A DNA stretch of 64,000 bases, taken from assembly GCA_027061855.1 (NCBI GenBank), contig JAMOVT010000003.1:1-64000 (forward strand), read 5' to 3'. The DNA is from Flavobacteriales bacterium (GTDB lineage Bacteria; Bacteroidota; Bacteroidia; Flavobacteriales; Flavobacteriaceae). A model generated the notes under the pieces. It did not search any database, had not been told where the DNA came from, and saw nothing but the letters and a program-made list of their open reading frames with translations. Positions 41,997 through 49,722 of this stretch are shown in pieces (the stretch's first letter is position 1; each line of letters opens with the position of its first letter). The translations under genes and the position numbers were made by a program.

Positions 41997-42004
41997 TATC
42001 TTTG
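41997..42004 (+). promoter_or_regulatory. -7 box of the small acidic protein gene
   Basis: TATCTTTG, an exact TAnnTTTG match, ends 13 bases before the ATG at 42018, giving a very short leader. A TTTA (41974-41977) lies 19 bases upstream. Confidence 0.65.
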
Positions 42005-42017
42005 TATAAAAAAGAAC

Positions 42018-42242
42018 ATGAAAATTCCCCCCTATTTAATTGCAGACAATTCTTCATTGGAAGAAGATGTTTTTGTTATTCATACCGATTTTCCCCGTTT
42101 TATTTTGAATGTTGCAACAGACGAAATCGAATGGTTAGACAGCTTTTCACAACAAGAAGCTGAGGAAAATGCAGATGCTATCGAAGAAGCTGTAAAAAAA
42201 GCTTATGAATTCTTTGATGAGGAGATGAAAAATTACGAATAA
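42018..42242 (+). CDS. conserved small acidic protein, unknown
   Basis: This 74-residue protein starts MKIPPYLIADNSSLEEDVFV, continues with IHTDFPRFILNVATDEIEWL and ends in a strongly acidic helix (EAEENADAIEEAVKKAYEFFDEEM). I have the impression that near-identical short proteins are common in Flavobacteriia, but no function is known to me. It is preceded by a good promoter box and followed 44 bases later by the HU/CCDC81-SPOR gene. An upstream in-frame extension to 41934 would pass through the promoter and is rejected. Confidence 0.75.
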   Translation: MKIPPYLIADNSSLEEDVFVIHTDFPRFILNVATDEIEWLDSFSQQEAEENADAIEEAVKKAYEFFDEEMKNYE

Positions 42243-42269
42243 TTCAATGGGATTTTGCAAAAAAAATCG

Positions 42270-42277
42270 TAGCTTTG
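42270..42277 (+). promoter_or_regulatory. -7 box of the HU/CCDC81-SPOR gene; possible leaderless start
   Basis: TAGCTTTG fits TAnnTTTG and ends only nine bases before the ATG at 42287, so transcription would start at or next to the start codon. No ribosome-binding site is visible. Confidence 0.55.
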
Positions 42278-42286
42278 TTTTTATCT

Positions 42287-43288
42287 ATGAAAAGAGAAAA
42301 AACATTCCGTCTTCAAGACATTGTTCAACATCTGTTATACCGGTATGATTTGATAATTATCCCGGGCTTCGGTGCGATTATCGGCCGCAAAAAGCCGGCG
42401 CGATATAATGAGCAAACTCACCTTTTCTCGCCGCCCTATAAGGATCTTTCCTTTAATTCGGCGTTGAAGGAAAGTGACGGCTTATTGGTCAATCATGTTG
42501 CAAAAATCCTAAATATTTCTCATGAACAGGCGTTGGAAAATATTAAAAATGAAGTAGAGAAATGGAACCGTCAATTACATGCTCATAAACGCTTGATACT
42601 GGAAAATATAGGTATTTTTACCCAAGTAAATGATAAGTTAATCTTTCAGGCTTTGCTCACAAAAAACTTCTTGCCTGATGCTTATGGCTTGACTTCTTTT
42701 ATTAAGACTAAATCTCCACAAATAAAACATATGGATCAAGAACAAAAAAATCCCGATCAAAAATTTGAAGAATTGATTAATCAAAATCAAGGAAATAGCC
42801 ATGGCGGTTACTTGAAATACGCTGCTGTTTTTATAGTAGGTTTGGCTTTGCTTGGAAGCGGTTTATATTTTTATAAGCATTCACAAGATACCGGTCAGTT
42901 CCAGAAGGCTACTTTTGTAGTGGAAAAAGAAATGCCTGCCGTAAAAGTAACGGATACTTCTTCATTGCCTACGGATTCGGCTGAACAAATTAACGAAGAG
43001 ACTCTTCAGACTGAAAATAAAACTGAAACTGAAACTGCCGAAACAAAAGATCTGTCTGAATATAAATATCAAATTATTGTAGGAGGTTTTTTATATAAAA
43101 AGAATGCAGAAAACAAAGTTCGTTCTTTGATTGATCAAGGATATCAGGCACAAATTACGGGTAAGAACAAAAAGGGTCTTTATATGGTAGCGGTAGACGG
43201 AGGAAATACGCTTGAAGATGCACTTGAAAAAATGAACTCTGTTTATGATATTGAACCGAATGCTTGGATTCATAAAAAAAGACAATAA
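42287..43288 (+). CDS. HU-CCDC81 and SPOR domain protein
   Basis: The 333-residue protein joins a cytoplasmic Bacteroidetes HU-CCDC81 module (about 10-130: QHLLYRYDLIIIPGFGAIIG, LSFNSALKESDGLLVNHVA, RLILENIGIF) to one membrane helix (about 175-195: YAAVFIVGLALLGSGLYF), an acidic linker and a periplasmic SPOR domain (about 255-333: YQIIVGGFLYKKNAENKVRS) that binds denuded septal peptidoglycan. It may link the nucleoid to the division site; that function is inferred from domains. The ATG follows the -7 box closely. Confidence 0.88.
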   Translation: MKREKTFRLQDIVQHLLYRYDLIIIPGFGAIIGRKKPARYNEQTHLFSPPYKDLSFNSALKESDGLLVNHVAKILNISHEQALENIKNEVEKWNRQLHAHKRLILENIGIFTQVNDKLIFQALLTKNFLPDAYGLTSFIKTKSPQIKHMDQEQKNPDQKFEELINQNQGNSHGGYLKYAAVFIVGLALLGSGLYFYKHSQDTGQFQKATFVVEKEMPAVKVTDTSSLPTDSAEQINEETLQTENKTETETAETKDLSEYKYQIIVGGFLYKKNAENKVRSLIDQGYQAQITGKNKKGLYMVAVDGGNTLEDALEKMNSVYDIEPNAWIHKKRQ

Positions 43289-43307
43289 AATAAAGGGTAA
43301 TAAAATG

Positions 43308-43341
43308 AAAAACGGGAGGTCTTTTGAGCTCCCGTTTTTTT
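43308..43341 (+). terminator. terminator after the SPOR protein gene
   Basis: AAAAACGGGAG (43308-43318) pairs with CTCCCGTTTTT (43329-43339) and is followed by further T. It lies 20 bases past the stop. Confidence 0.85.
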
Positions 43342-43346
43342 ATAAC

Positions 43347-43387
43347 ATTGTTTTAACAATCTGGCATGCATTTATATAGTAAATTTG
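43347..43387 (+). promoter_or_regulatory. promoter region of the M13 peptidase gene
   Basis: TAAATTTG (43380-43387) fits the -7 box, 26 bases before ATG 43414. Upstream, ATTGTT-TT-AACAAT (43347-43360) is a perfect 6-base inverted repeat near the -33 position and may be a regulator site. Confidence 0.5.
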
Positions 43388-43413
43388 TAGGGAAACACAA
43401 AATAAAAATCAGT

Positions 43414-45477
43414 ATGAAAACCAAATTTGCAATAATAGGAATGGGTGCTCTTTTTCTGTTTTCTTGTTCAGGTGATAAAGAAGAAAAGTCTCAACAAAAA
43501 GAACAAACTCAACACGGTATAAATCTTGAATTTATGGATAAAAGTGTCAGACCACAAGATGATTTCTATTCTTATGTAAACGGAGAATGGATGAAGAAAA
43601 CCGAAATTCCTGCCGATCGTTCACGATGGGGAAGTTTTAATGAATTACGAAAAAAGACAGATATCAATACCATAAAAGTATTGGATGAAGCCATTGCTTC
43701 CAAAACCTATAAAAAAGGTACGGACCAATGGAAAGCTCTTTCTTATTACCAAAGTATTTTGGATACCGCTACACGTAATAAACAAGGAATCGAGCCTTTG
43801 AAACCTTATTTGAACAGGGTGAATAAAATACAAAACAAAAAAGAAGTTACGGATTATATGATTGAAACCGAGCCTTATTTGGCTTCAAATTTTTTCGGTT
43901 TCTATGTGAATTCGGATATGAAAGACAGTAATAATAATGCCTTGTATCTCTATGCGGCCGGAAACGGTTTACCCGAAAGAGATTACTATGTAAACGATAG
44001 TGAAGATGCCCAAAAAATTCGTCAGCAATACCTCGCACATTTAGCGCGTATGGCAAAATTTATTGGAAAAGTTGAGGAAGAAGCTCAAAAATTTGCCAAC
44101 AATGTTTTGGAATTGGAAACAAAATTGGCCAAAGCAAAACTAACCAAAGAAGAACGTAGAAAACCCGAGAATCGTTATAACCCAAAAAAACCTGATGAAG
44201 TAGCTGAAATGCTTCCTTCTTTTGATACCGGAAAATATTTTCAAGACTTGGGAATAAATACGGATAAGGTAATTCTCACGGACCTAAATTATTTCAATCA
44301 ATTAAACGATATTTATAATCAAGCTGACTTGGACCAAATTAAAGACCTGCTTACATGGAATTTATTGCGTACCAAAGCCGGAACACTCAGTGAAGATATC
44401 AGCCAAGCCAATTGGGAATTTTACAGTAAAACCCTTGAAGGACAACCCGAGCGAAGACCGATTAAAGAAAGAGCATTGAGTACGGTAAACGGAAGCATAG
44501 GCGAAGCCGTAGGGAAAGTATATGTGGATAAAATGTGTCCTCCTGAGGCAAAGAAAAAAGCCAAGGAAATGGTTACTTATTTGCAAAAAGCTTATGTGGA
44601 AAGAATCAAAAATTTGCCTTGGATGAGTGAGGATACAAAGAAAAAAGCCATTGAGAAAGTAAATAGCCTAACCGTGAAAATAGGCTATCCGGAAAAATGG
44701 AAAGATTACAGTAAGATGGAAATCAAATCTCCCGAAGAAGAAGGAAATTTCTTTACAAATAGTTTGGCCGTATCCAAATGGAATTTTGACCGGCAAGTGA
44801 ATAAATTAAATAAGCCGGTTGATAAAACCGAATGGGGAATGGCACCGCAAATTGTCAATGCATATTACAATCCTTTATATAACGAAATCGTTTTCCCTGC
44901 GGCAATTTTACAGCCTCCTTTTTATGATTACAAAGCTGATGAAGCGGTAAACTATGGAGGAATGGGAGCAGTAATCGGGCATGAAATTTCACATGGATTT
45001 GATGACCAAGGAGCCAAGTTTAATGCCGAAGGAAACTTTGAAAATTGGTGGACTGAAAAAGATTTCGAATCTTTTAATGAATTGGTAGAGAAATTAGCAG
45101 ACCAATATTCAAAAATAGAGGTCCTTCCCGGAGTTTTTGTAAACGGTAAATTTACATCGGGCGAAAATATAGGAGATTTGGGAGGAGTGAATGCGGCCCT
45201 AACCGCTTTGAATCTTTATTATAAAGATCATGAAAAACCCGGAAAAATTCAAGGTTTTACTCCCGAACAACGCTTTTTTATGTCATGGGCAACCGTTTGG
45301 AGAACAAAAACACGTCCAGAAGCCTTAAAAAAACAAGTGAAAACAGATCCGCACAGTCCGGGGCAAGTGAGAGCGGTTCAACCTTTAAGAAATATTGATG
45401 CTTTTTATCAAGCTTTTGATATTAAAGAAGGAGATAAAATGTATATGGAACCGCAAGAACGTGTAAAAATTTGGTAA
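43414..45477 (+). CDS. M13-family metallopeptidase (neprilysin/PepO-like), lipoprotein
   Basis: The 687-residue zinc peptidase should cleave peptides outside the cytoplasm. A lipoprotein signal ends at LFLFSCSG. The N-terminal M13 domain starts at PQDDFYSYVNGEWMKKTEIP. The catalytic domain has NAYYNPLYNEIVFPAAILQP, the zinc motif VIGHEISHGFDDQG (HExxH, about residue 523) and the third ligand in ENIGDLGGVNAA, with a family-type VRAVQPLRNIDAFYQAF end. ATG 43414 is chosen since the upstream extension lacks a signal peptide. It is followed 27 bases later by a retropepsin/PDZ gene. Confidence 0.95.
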   Translation: MKTKFAIIGMGALFLFSCSGDKEEKSQQKEQTQHGINLEFMDKSVRPQDDFYSYVNGEWMKKTEIPADRSRWGSFNELRKKTDINTIKVLDEAIASKTYKKGTDQWKALSYYQSILDTATRNKQGIEPLKPYLNRVNKIQNKKEVTDYMIETEPYLASNFFGFYVNSDMKDSNNNALYLYAAGNGLPERDYYVNDSEDAQKIRQQYLAHLARMAKFIGKVEEEAQKFANNVLELETKLAKAKLTKEERRKPENRYNPKKPDEVAEMLPSFDTGKYFQDLGINTDKVILTDLNYFNQLNDIYNQADLDQIKDLLTWNLLRTKAGTLSEDISQANWEFYSKTLEGQPERRPIKERALSTVNGSIGEAVGKVYVDKMCPPEAKKKAKEMVTYLQKAYVERIKNLPWMSEDTKKKAIEKVNSLTVKIGYPEKWKDYSKMEIKSPEEEGNFFTNSLAVSKWNFDRQVNKLNKPVDKTEWGMAPQIVNAYYNPLYNEIVFPAAILQPPFYDYKADEAVNYGGMGAVIGHEISHGFDDQGAKFNAEGNFENWWTEKDFESFNELVEKLADQYSKIEVLPGVFVNGKFTSGENIGDLGGVNAALTALNLYYKDHEKPGKIQGFTPEQRFFMSWATVWRTKTRPEALKKQVKTDPHSPGQVRAVQPLRNIDAFYQAFDIKEGDKMYMEPQERVKIW

Positions 45478-45504
45478 CTTTACGGAAAAGGTAGAGCACA
45501 AAAA

Positions 45505-46851
45505 ATGAAGAAATTTTTCTTATTGGTACTGATAATTATTCTGCCTGTGCAAATGCACGGGCAGAATAATTATGGCTTATCCGGAAATACTTTTTGTTCG
45601 GAAGTGCCTTTTGAATTAATCGGAAATCTTATTATTGTCAAAGTAAATATTAATGGAAGTGACTTAAATTTAATATTTGATACAGGTGTAAAGCAAACCA
45701 TACTTTTAAATTTAGCCAATAAGGATTCTTTACATTTCAATAAATTAAAAAAGAAACTTTTTGTCGGGGTTGGAAATGAAAAAAAAGACATTGAAGCGGT
45801 TAAAACAATTGAAAATAAAATCAAACTTGGAAAAGATATACAAGCTGATGATGCCGTAGTATATCTCATAACTAATGCTGAATTTACTTTTTCAGAACGT
45901 ATGGGTACCCCTATTTTCGGTTTTATAGGAGGAGAATTGATTAAGGATTTTATCGTTCATATTGATTATCGAAAAAAGAAATTGATTTTTTATGATCCCC
46001 TTCATTTCGATTATAAAAAACTCAGACGCTATACCAAAATTCCTTTATCCATTCACAGGGATAAACCTTATTTAAAGGCCAAAATTAAATTTAACAAAAA
46101 AGATTCTTTACATAATATATATTTGTTAATAGACACGGGGAACAGTGATCCTTTATGGCTTTTTCAACATGATTCCTTTCGTGTTCCCGAGGGACAATCC
46201 CGTATCAAAGATTATTTTGGGGTGGGATTGAACGGTGATATTAAAGGGGAACGGGTCAAATCTCACCTTTTACAAATACCTTCGAAGATTACTTTTAAAA
46301 AAGTATTCACCGGTTTGCCCGATTCGATTTATTATGAAAAATTAATTCAAAGCCATCCTTTTGACGGAATTATCGGTGGAGAAATTCTACATCGTTTCAA
46401 AATTTATTTTGATTACAAAAACAAAGCGATGTATGTGAAAAAAAGATTTTTTGAATACCATAAAAAATTCCCTTTTAACGAAAGTGGTCTGTACTTATCT
46501 TATCAAGGAAAAATTCCTGTACGTGTCAAAAAAATGTTTACCACTTTTGATACGCGTGAACTGTCTTCCGGCAGTAATGATATTTTTATTGACCGGTCGG
46601 ATTTTGTTTATGAATACAAGTTTTTTGATAAAATAATGGTGCATTATATTCGCCCCGGCTCTCCTGCTGAAAAAGCCGGTTTTGCAGTGGGTGACGTCAT
46701 TCTGGAAATCAACGGAGAAAGTGTTTATAAATACAAGCTCAATGATTTGGAAAAAAGATTTTTATACAAAAGCGGAAAAAATCTTCGTTTTCTCATTGAA
46801 AGAAATGGCATTATTCTCCCCTTGAAAATGAATACGGAAGAGCAACTTTAA
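45505..46851 (+). CDS. exported protein with two retropepsin-like domains and a PDZ domain
   Basis: The 448-residue protein has a signal peptide (MKKFFLLVLIIILPVQMHG), then two aspartic-protease-like domains: DTG in LIFDTGVKQTILLN (about residue 60) and DTG in LLIDTGNSDPLWLF (about residue 213), each followed by the GFIGGELI/GIIGGEILH closing motif. A PDZ domain is at the C-terminus (YIRPGSPAEKAGFAVGDVIL). Two half-sites in one chain could form an active pseudodimer like pepsin. It follows the M13 peptidase closely and may be in the same transcript. Proteolysis is inferred. Confidence 0.85.
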   Translation: MKKFFLLVLIIILPVQMHGQNNYGLSGNTFCSEVPFELIGNLIIVKVNINGSDLNLIFDTGVKQTILLNLANKDSLHFNKLKKKLFVGVGNEKKDIEAVKTIENKIKLGKDIQADDAVVYLITNAEFTFSERMGTPIFGFIGGELIKDFIVHIDYRKKKLIFYDPLHFDYKKLRRYTKIPLSIHRDKPYLKAKIKFNKKDSLHNIYLLIDTGNSDPLWLFQHDSFRVPEGQSRIKDYFGVGLNGDIKGERVKSHLLQIPSKITFKKVFTGLPDSIYYEKLIQSHPFDGIIGGEILHRFKIYFDYKNKAMYVKKRFFEYHKKFPFNESGLYLSYQGKIPVRVKKMFTTFDTRELSSGSNDIFIDRSDFVYEYKFFDKIMVHYIRPGSPAEKAGFAVGDVILEINGESVYKYKLNDLEKRFLYKSGKNLRFLIERNGIILPLKMNTEEQL

Positions 46852-47489
46852 TCTTTGCCTATTTGCCGGAATATTTCAACGATTTCCGATAAAATCATGG
46901 CTGTTGCCCCCCATATTACCCATTGCCCCGATTGAAAAGCATGCAAAGTGTATTCCCTGTCAAAATACTTTTTTTTAATTTGGATTACGGGAAGTTTTAA
47001 GAAATCTTCCAAATTCAATTCCAGTATTTCTTCCACTTCTTCCTCTTGCTTTATGAAATCGGGTTTGGAGGAGGTAAAAGCAAGAAAAGCGGTCACACTG
47101 TAATTGCTGATAGGAATAAACACCTGACTCAATTCTTTAATAAGTTTTACCCTGCCGGGTTCAATCCCTACTTCTTCCTTTGCTTCACGAAGAGCGGTAT
47201 CATAATTGTCTTTATCCGTCTCTTCTTTTTTTCCACCGGGGAAAGCGATTTGTCCCGAGTGAGTGCTGTTATTTTTTTTTCGAAGAATGAAAGCGATTTT
47301 GCTATGTCCTTTTTCATCGGGATATATCAGGCAAAGTACTGCCGATTTTTTGGGAGGAGTCCGGTGTTTTACGTCTTTAAATATTTGTGCTCTTACTTGA
47401 AGATCCATCATTTTATTATGCGCTTTTTTCCCGGGAAGTTCGGCATTTTTTATACGGTTGATTTTGGCATGTAATTCTGCAAATTTCAT
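46848..47489 (-). CDS. CoA diphosphatase-type Nudix hydrolase
   Basis: The 213-residue enzyme has the CoA pyrophosphatase version of the Nudix box: THSGQIAFPGGKKEETDKDN, then TALREAKEEVGIEPG. The standard box glutamate position is Lys here, as the family's own spacing (GG..D..D) differs from the general consensus. The N-terminal KIAFILRKKNNSTHSGQ is the CoA-binding signature. It should cleave CoA or acyl-CoA to phosphopantetheine and 3',5'-ADP. Its last four bases overlap the convergent retropepsin gene. Confidence 0.88.
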   Translation of the reverse strand: MKFAELHAKINRIKNAELPGKKAHNKMMDLQVRAQIFKDVKHRTPPKKSAVLCLIYPDEKGHSKIAFILRKKNNSTHSGQIAFPGGKKEETDKDNYDTALREAKEEVGIEPGRVKLIKELSQVFIPISNYSVTAFLAFTSSKPDFIKQEEEVEEILELNLEDFLKLPVIQIKKKYFDREYTLHAFQSGQWVIWGATAMILSEIVEIFRQIGKD

Positions 47490-47492
47490 CTT

Positions 47493-48221
47493 CTAATTTC
47501 TTTTATGTAAGCTATAATAATTATAATCTTTAATGACGGTTTCTATAAACTTACTATCCGACCAATCAACCGGTTTTTTTATATGCAGAATTTCTTCTAA
47601 ACGCTTTCGTAAATTGGATAATACTTTTCCCTTTTTGTTTTGCGGAGTAGTAGTATATACTTCCTTAATCAGCCGTATATCTTCTTCTTTCAAAAGATTA
47701 GTCTCCGGAAAAAAGGCTTTATAGGCTTCATCGATTTCTTCAAAAATTGTATAGGAGAGCTTGACTTTATTTTTTTCGGAGATAACCGTAGTTCCGGCTA
47801 CGATGTCCCCCAGACGTTGTTTCTTTTTGTTCATCAAAATCAATAAAAGAGCCAAGCCCGGAATCATACTTATTTCTATGGTTCTAAAAAGCCAACGAAT
47901 AACAAAATCCAAAAGACGGGGATGGGTATTGTCTGTTTTTACCACCCGTAATTTCATGATTTTTTTTCCGAAACTTTGTCCGTTATTATAATATTGTATT
48001 ACCGGGAAATATAAAAAATGCGGCAATGTCAGGATCATGATAAAAGCCCAACCCGACATCATATCTTTCCAAACGGTTTTAGAATAGATATAGATGAGAG
48101 TGAAAAGAAAACTGTATAAAATAACCAAGTCCAAAATATAAGCCGATATTCGCTCAAAAGTACCGGCTAGATTTTGCTCGATTGTAATGTTTTGAGCGGT
48201 TTGGATTTTTACTTTGGACAT
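47493..48221 (-). CDS. RDD-family membrane protein
   Basis: The 242-residue protein has an RDD domain (about 15-145) with three membrane helices: GTFERISAYILDLVILYSFLF with the Arg and Asp, and RWLFRTIEISMIPGLALLL. After it comes a soluble tail of about 90 residues (LSYTIFEEIDEAYKAFFPE, then RLIKEVYTT) with no recognised domain. RDD proteins are suspected transporters or envelope factors; nothing specific can be said. It ends three bases before the Nudix gene. Confidence 0.82.
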   Translation of the reverse strand: MSKVKIQTAQNITIEQNLAGTFERISAYILDLVILYSFLFTLIYIYSKTVWKDMMSGWAFIMILTLPHFLYFPVIQYYNNGQSFGKKIMKLRVVKTDNTHPRLLDFVIRWLFRTIEISMIPGLALLLILMNKKKQRLGDIVAGTTVISEKNKVKLSYTIFEEIDEAYKAFFPETNLLKEEDIRLIKEVYTTTPQNKKGKVLSNLRKRLEEILHIKKPVDWSDSKFIETVIKDYNYYSLHKRN

Positions 48222-48242
48222 GAAATGAAATTAAATATCCAA

Positions 48243-48268
48243 CAAAAATAATAAAATACTTACATTTG
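48243..48268. promoter_or_regulatory. divergent -7 boxes of the RDD gene and pssA
   Basis: TACATTTG (48261-48268, plus) is the -7 box of pssA and TATTTTTG (48243-48250, minus) that of the RDD gene. The two promoters overlap each other's -33 region, so the genes could compete for RNA polymerase. Confidence 0.5.
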
Positions 48269-48297
48269 CAGGAAATAATCTTTTAGTCAATCCTCTG

Positions 48298-49020
48298 ATG
48301 AAAAAAAACATTCCCAATTTTATTACTCTTTTGAACTTAACCTACGGGTTGGTTGCTTTGTATTTTGTATTTAATCAAGAATGGGAAAAAGCTTTTCTTT
48401 TCTTGTTTTTGGGAATCTTTTTTGATTTTATCGATGGTTTTGTAGCTCGCAAATTACAGGTGTCTAGTGATATGGGTTTGCAATTGGATTCTTTGGCGGA
48501 TATGGTCACCAGTGGTGTGGTTCCTACTTTTGTATTGTTTTTTATGATTCAAAACAGTTTGGGTTTGGATAAATCTTTTGATTTTACTTCCCTTCAATCT
48601 TTTTTACCTGCCATTAGTTTTGCTGTGGCAATGGGATCTGCTTGGCGTTTGGCTGTTTTTAATACAGATGAACGGCAAGCACATGATTTTGTCGGGCTGC
48701 CTACCCCCGCCAATGCCCTTTTTATCGCCTCTTTGCCTTTGGTTATGCAACAAACCGATGTTGAATGGATAAAAAATATTTTGTCAAATCCGTGGGTATT
48801 GTCTGCGATTGCTTTGATTTCGGCCTATTTGCTCAATATGAATTTGAAATTATTCAGTTTGAAATTCAAAGATTTTTCTTGGAGTTATAACAAAGAAAAA
48901 TACATTCTGCTTTTGATTTCCGTAGTTTTATTGATCGCCTTAAAAATAATTGCGGTTCCTCTGATTATTTTTATTTATATTTTGATGTCTTTCATTAAAG
49001 ATAAAACTTCAAAAAATTGA
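48298..49020 (+). CDS. pssA: phosphatidylserine synthase (CDP-alcohol phosphatidyltransferase)
   Basis: The enzyme couples CDP-diacylglycerol with serine in the inner membrane, the first step to phosphatidylethanolamine. The 240-residue product has the signature DFIDGFVARKLQ, continuing MGLQLDSLADMVTSG (D-x2-DG-x2-AR-x8-G-x3-D-x3-D) and about seven helices. KKNIPNFITLLNLTYG is the typical PssA opening. It contrasts with the second CDP-alcohol transferase at 21235. The VTT gene starts at its stop. Confidence 0.9.
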   Translation: MKKNIPNFITLLNLTYGLVALYFVFNQEWEKAFLFLFLGIFFDFIDGFVARKLQVSSDMGLQLDSLADMVTSGVVPTFVLFFMIQNSLGLDKSFDFTSLQSFLPAISFAVAMGSAWRLAVFNTDERQAHDFVGLPTPANALFIASLPLVMQQTDVEWIKNILSNPWVLSAIALISAYLLNMNLKLFSLKFKDFSWSYNKEKYILLLISVVLLIALKIIAVPLIIFIYILMSFIKDKTSKN

Positions 49021-49667
49021 AATCACTGGTCAAACTTTATCTAATTATCATCGGCATTTTTGCTTTGATTTTTGCCTTTGTAAATCTCACGGGAATATTA
49101 ACGGTGGAAGATGTAAAAAACTATCTTACCGAAATACAATCGGCCTCAAAACTCACCATATTTATTGTAGTATTTGCTCTTTTGGCAGTAGATGTTTTTT
49201 TGTCTGTACCCACCATTTTCATCGTTACTTATTCGGGCCATATATTGGGTTTTAAATTAGGTCTTTTGGCTTCACTGGGAGGAATGTTGACATCCGGTTT
49301 GATTGCTTACCTTTTATGTAGATTTTTTGGAAAGCGGGCATTACGATTATTGATAAAAAAAGAGTCTGAAATAGACGAAGTAAATTCGCTTTTTCATAAA
49401 TTGGGTTTTTCAATGCTCTTGATTGCACGAGCTTTACCCATGTTACCCGAAGCTACTTGCTGCTTATCGGGTTTGATGCGACTTCCTTTTATAAAATTTA
49501 TTTTTTACTATCTTTTGGGAACTTTACCTTATGCTGTTGTATTGACCTATTTGGGTTCTATCAGTGATATTGACAATCCTAAACCTGCCATTATAGGAAT
49601 CATTTCCGTATATGTACTTCTTTACTCACTTTGGTTTTTTAAACTGAGAAAAATACAAAATACATAA
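49017..49667 (+). CDS. VTT/DedA-like membrane protein
   Basis: The 216-residue protein has a VTT (SNARE-associated) domain: GGMLTSGLIAYLLCRFFGKRA and the conserved ARALPMLPEATCCLSGLMRL, with about five membrane helices. DedA/VTT proteins help recycle polyprenyl phosphate or scramble phospholipids. The start must be TTG, overlapping the pssA stop as TTGA; no ATG fits. Coupling to pssA supports a phospholipid role. Confidence 0.82.
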   Translation: MKSLVKLYLIIIGIFALIFAFVNLTGILTVEDVKNYLTEIQSASKLTIFIVVFALLAVDVFLSVPTIFIVTYSGHILGFKLGLLASLGGMLTSGLIAYLLCRFFGKRALRLLIKKESEIDEVNSLFHKLGFSMLLIARALPMLPEATCCLSGLMRLPFIKFIFYYLLGTLPYAVVLTYLGSISDIDNPKPAIIGIISVYVLLYSLWFFKLRKIQNT

Positions 49668-49722
49668 GCCGTTAAGATCAGGTATTTTTTCGTAAATTAG
49701 CCATTTAAAAAGCATATCCAAA

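Noticed and set aside
46848-47489. Nudix box deviating from the general consensus
   Set aside because: The spacing and the FPGG..TALREA framework match CoA diphosphatases, so the box is not degenerate.
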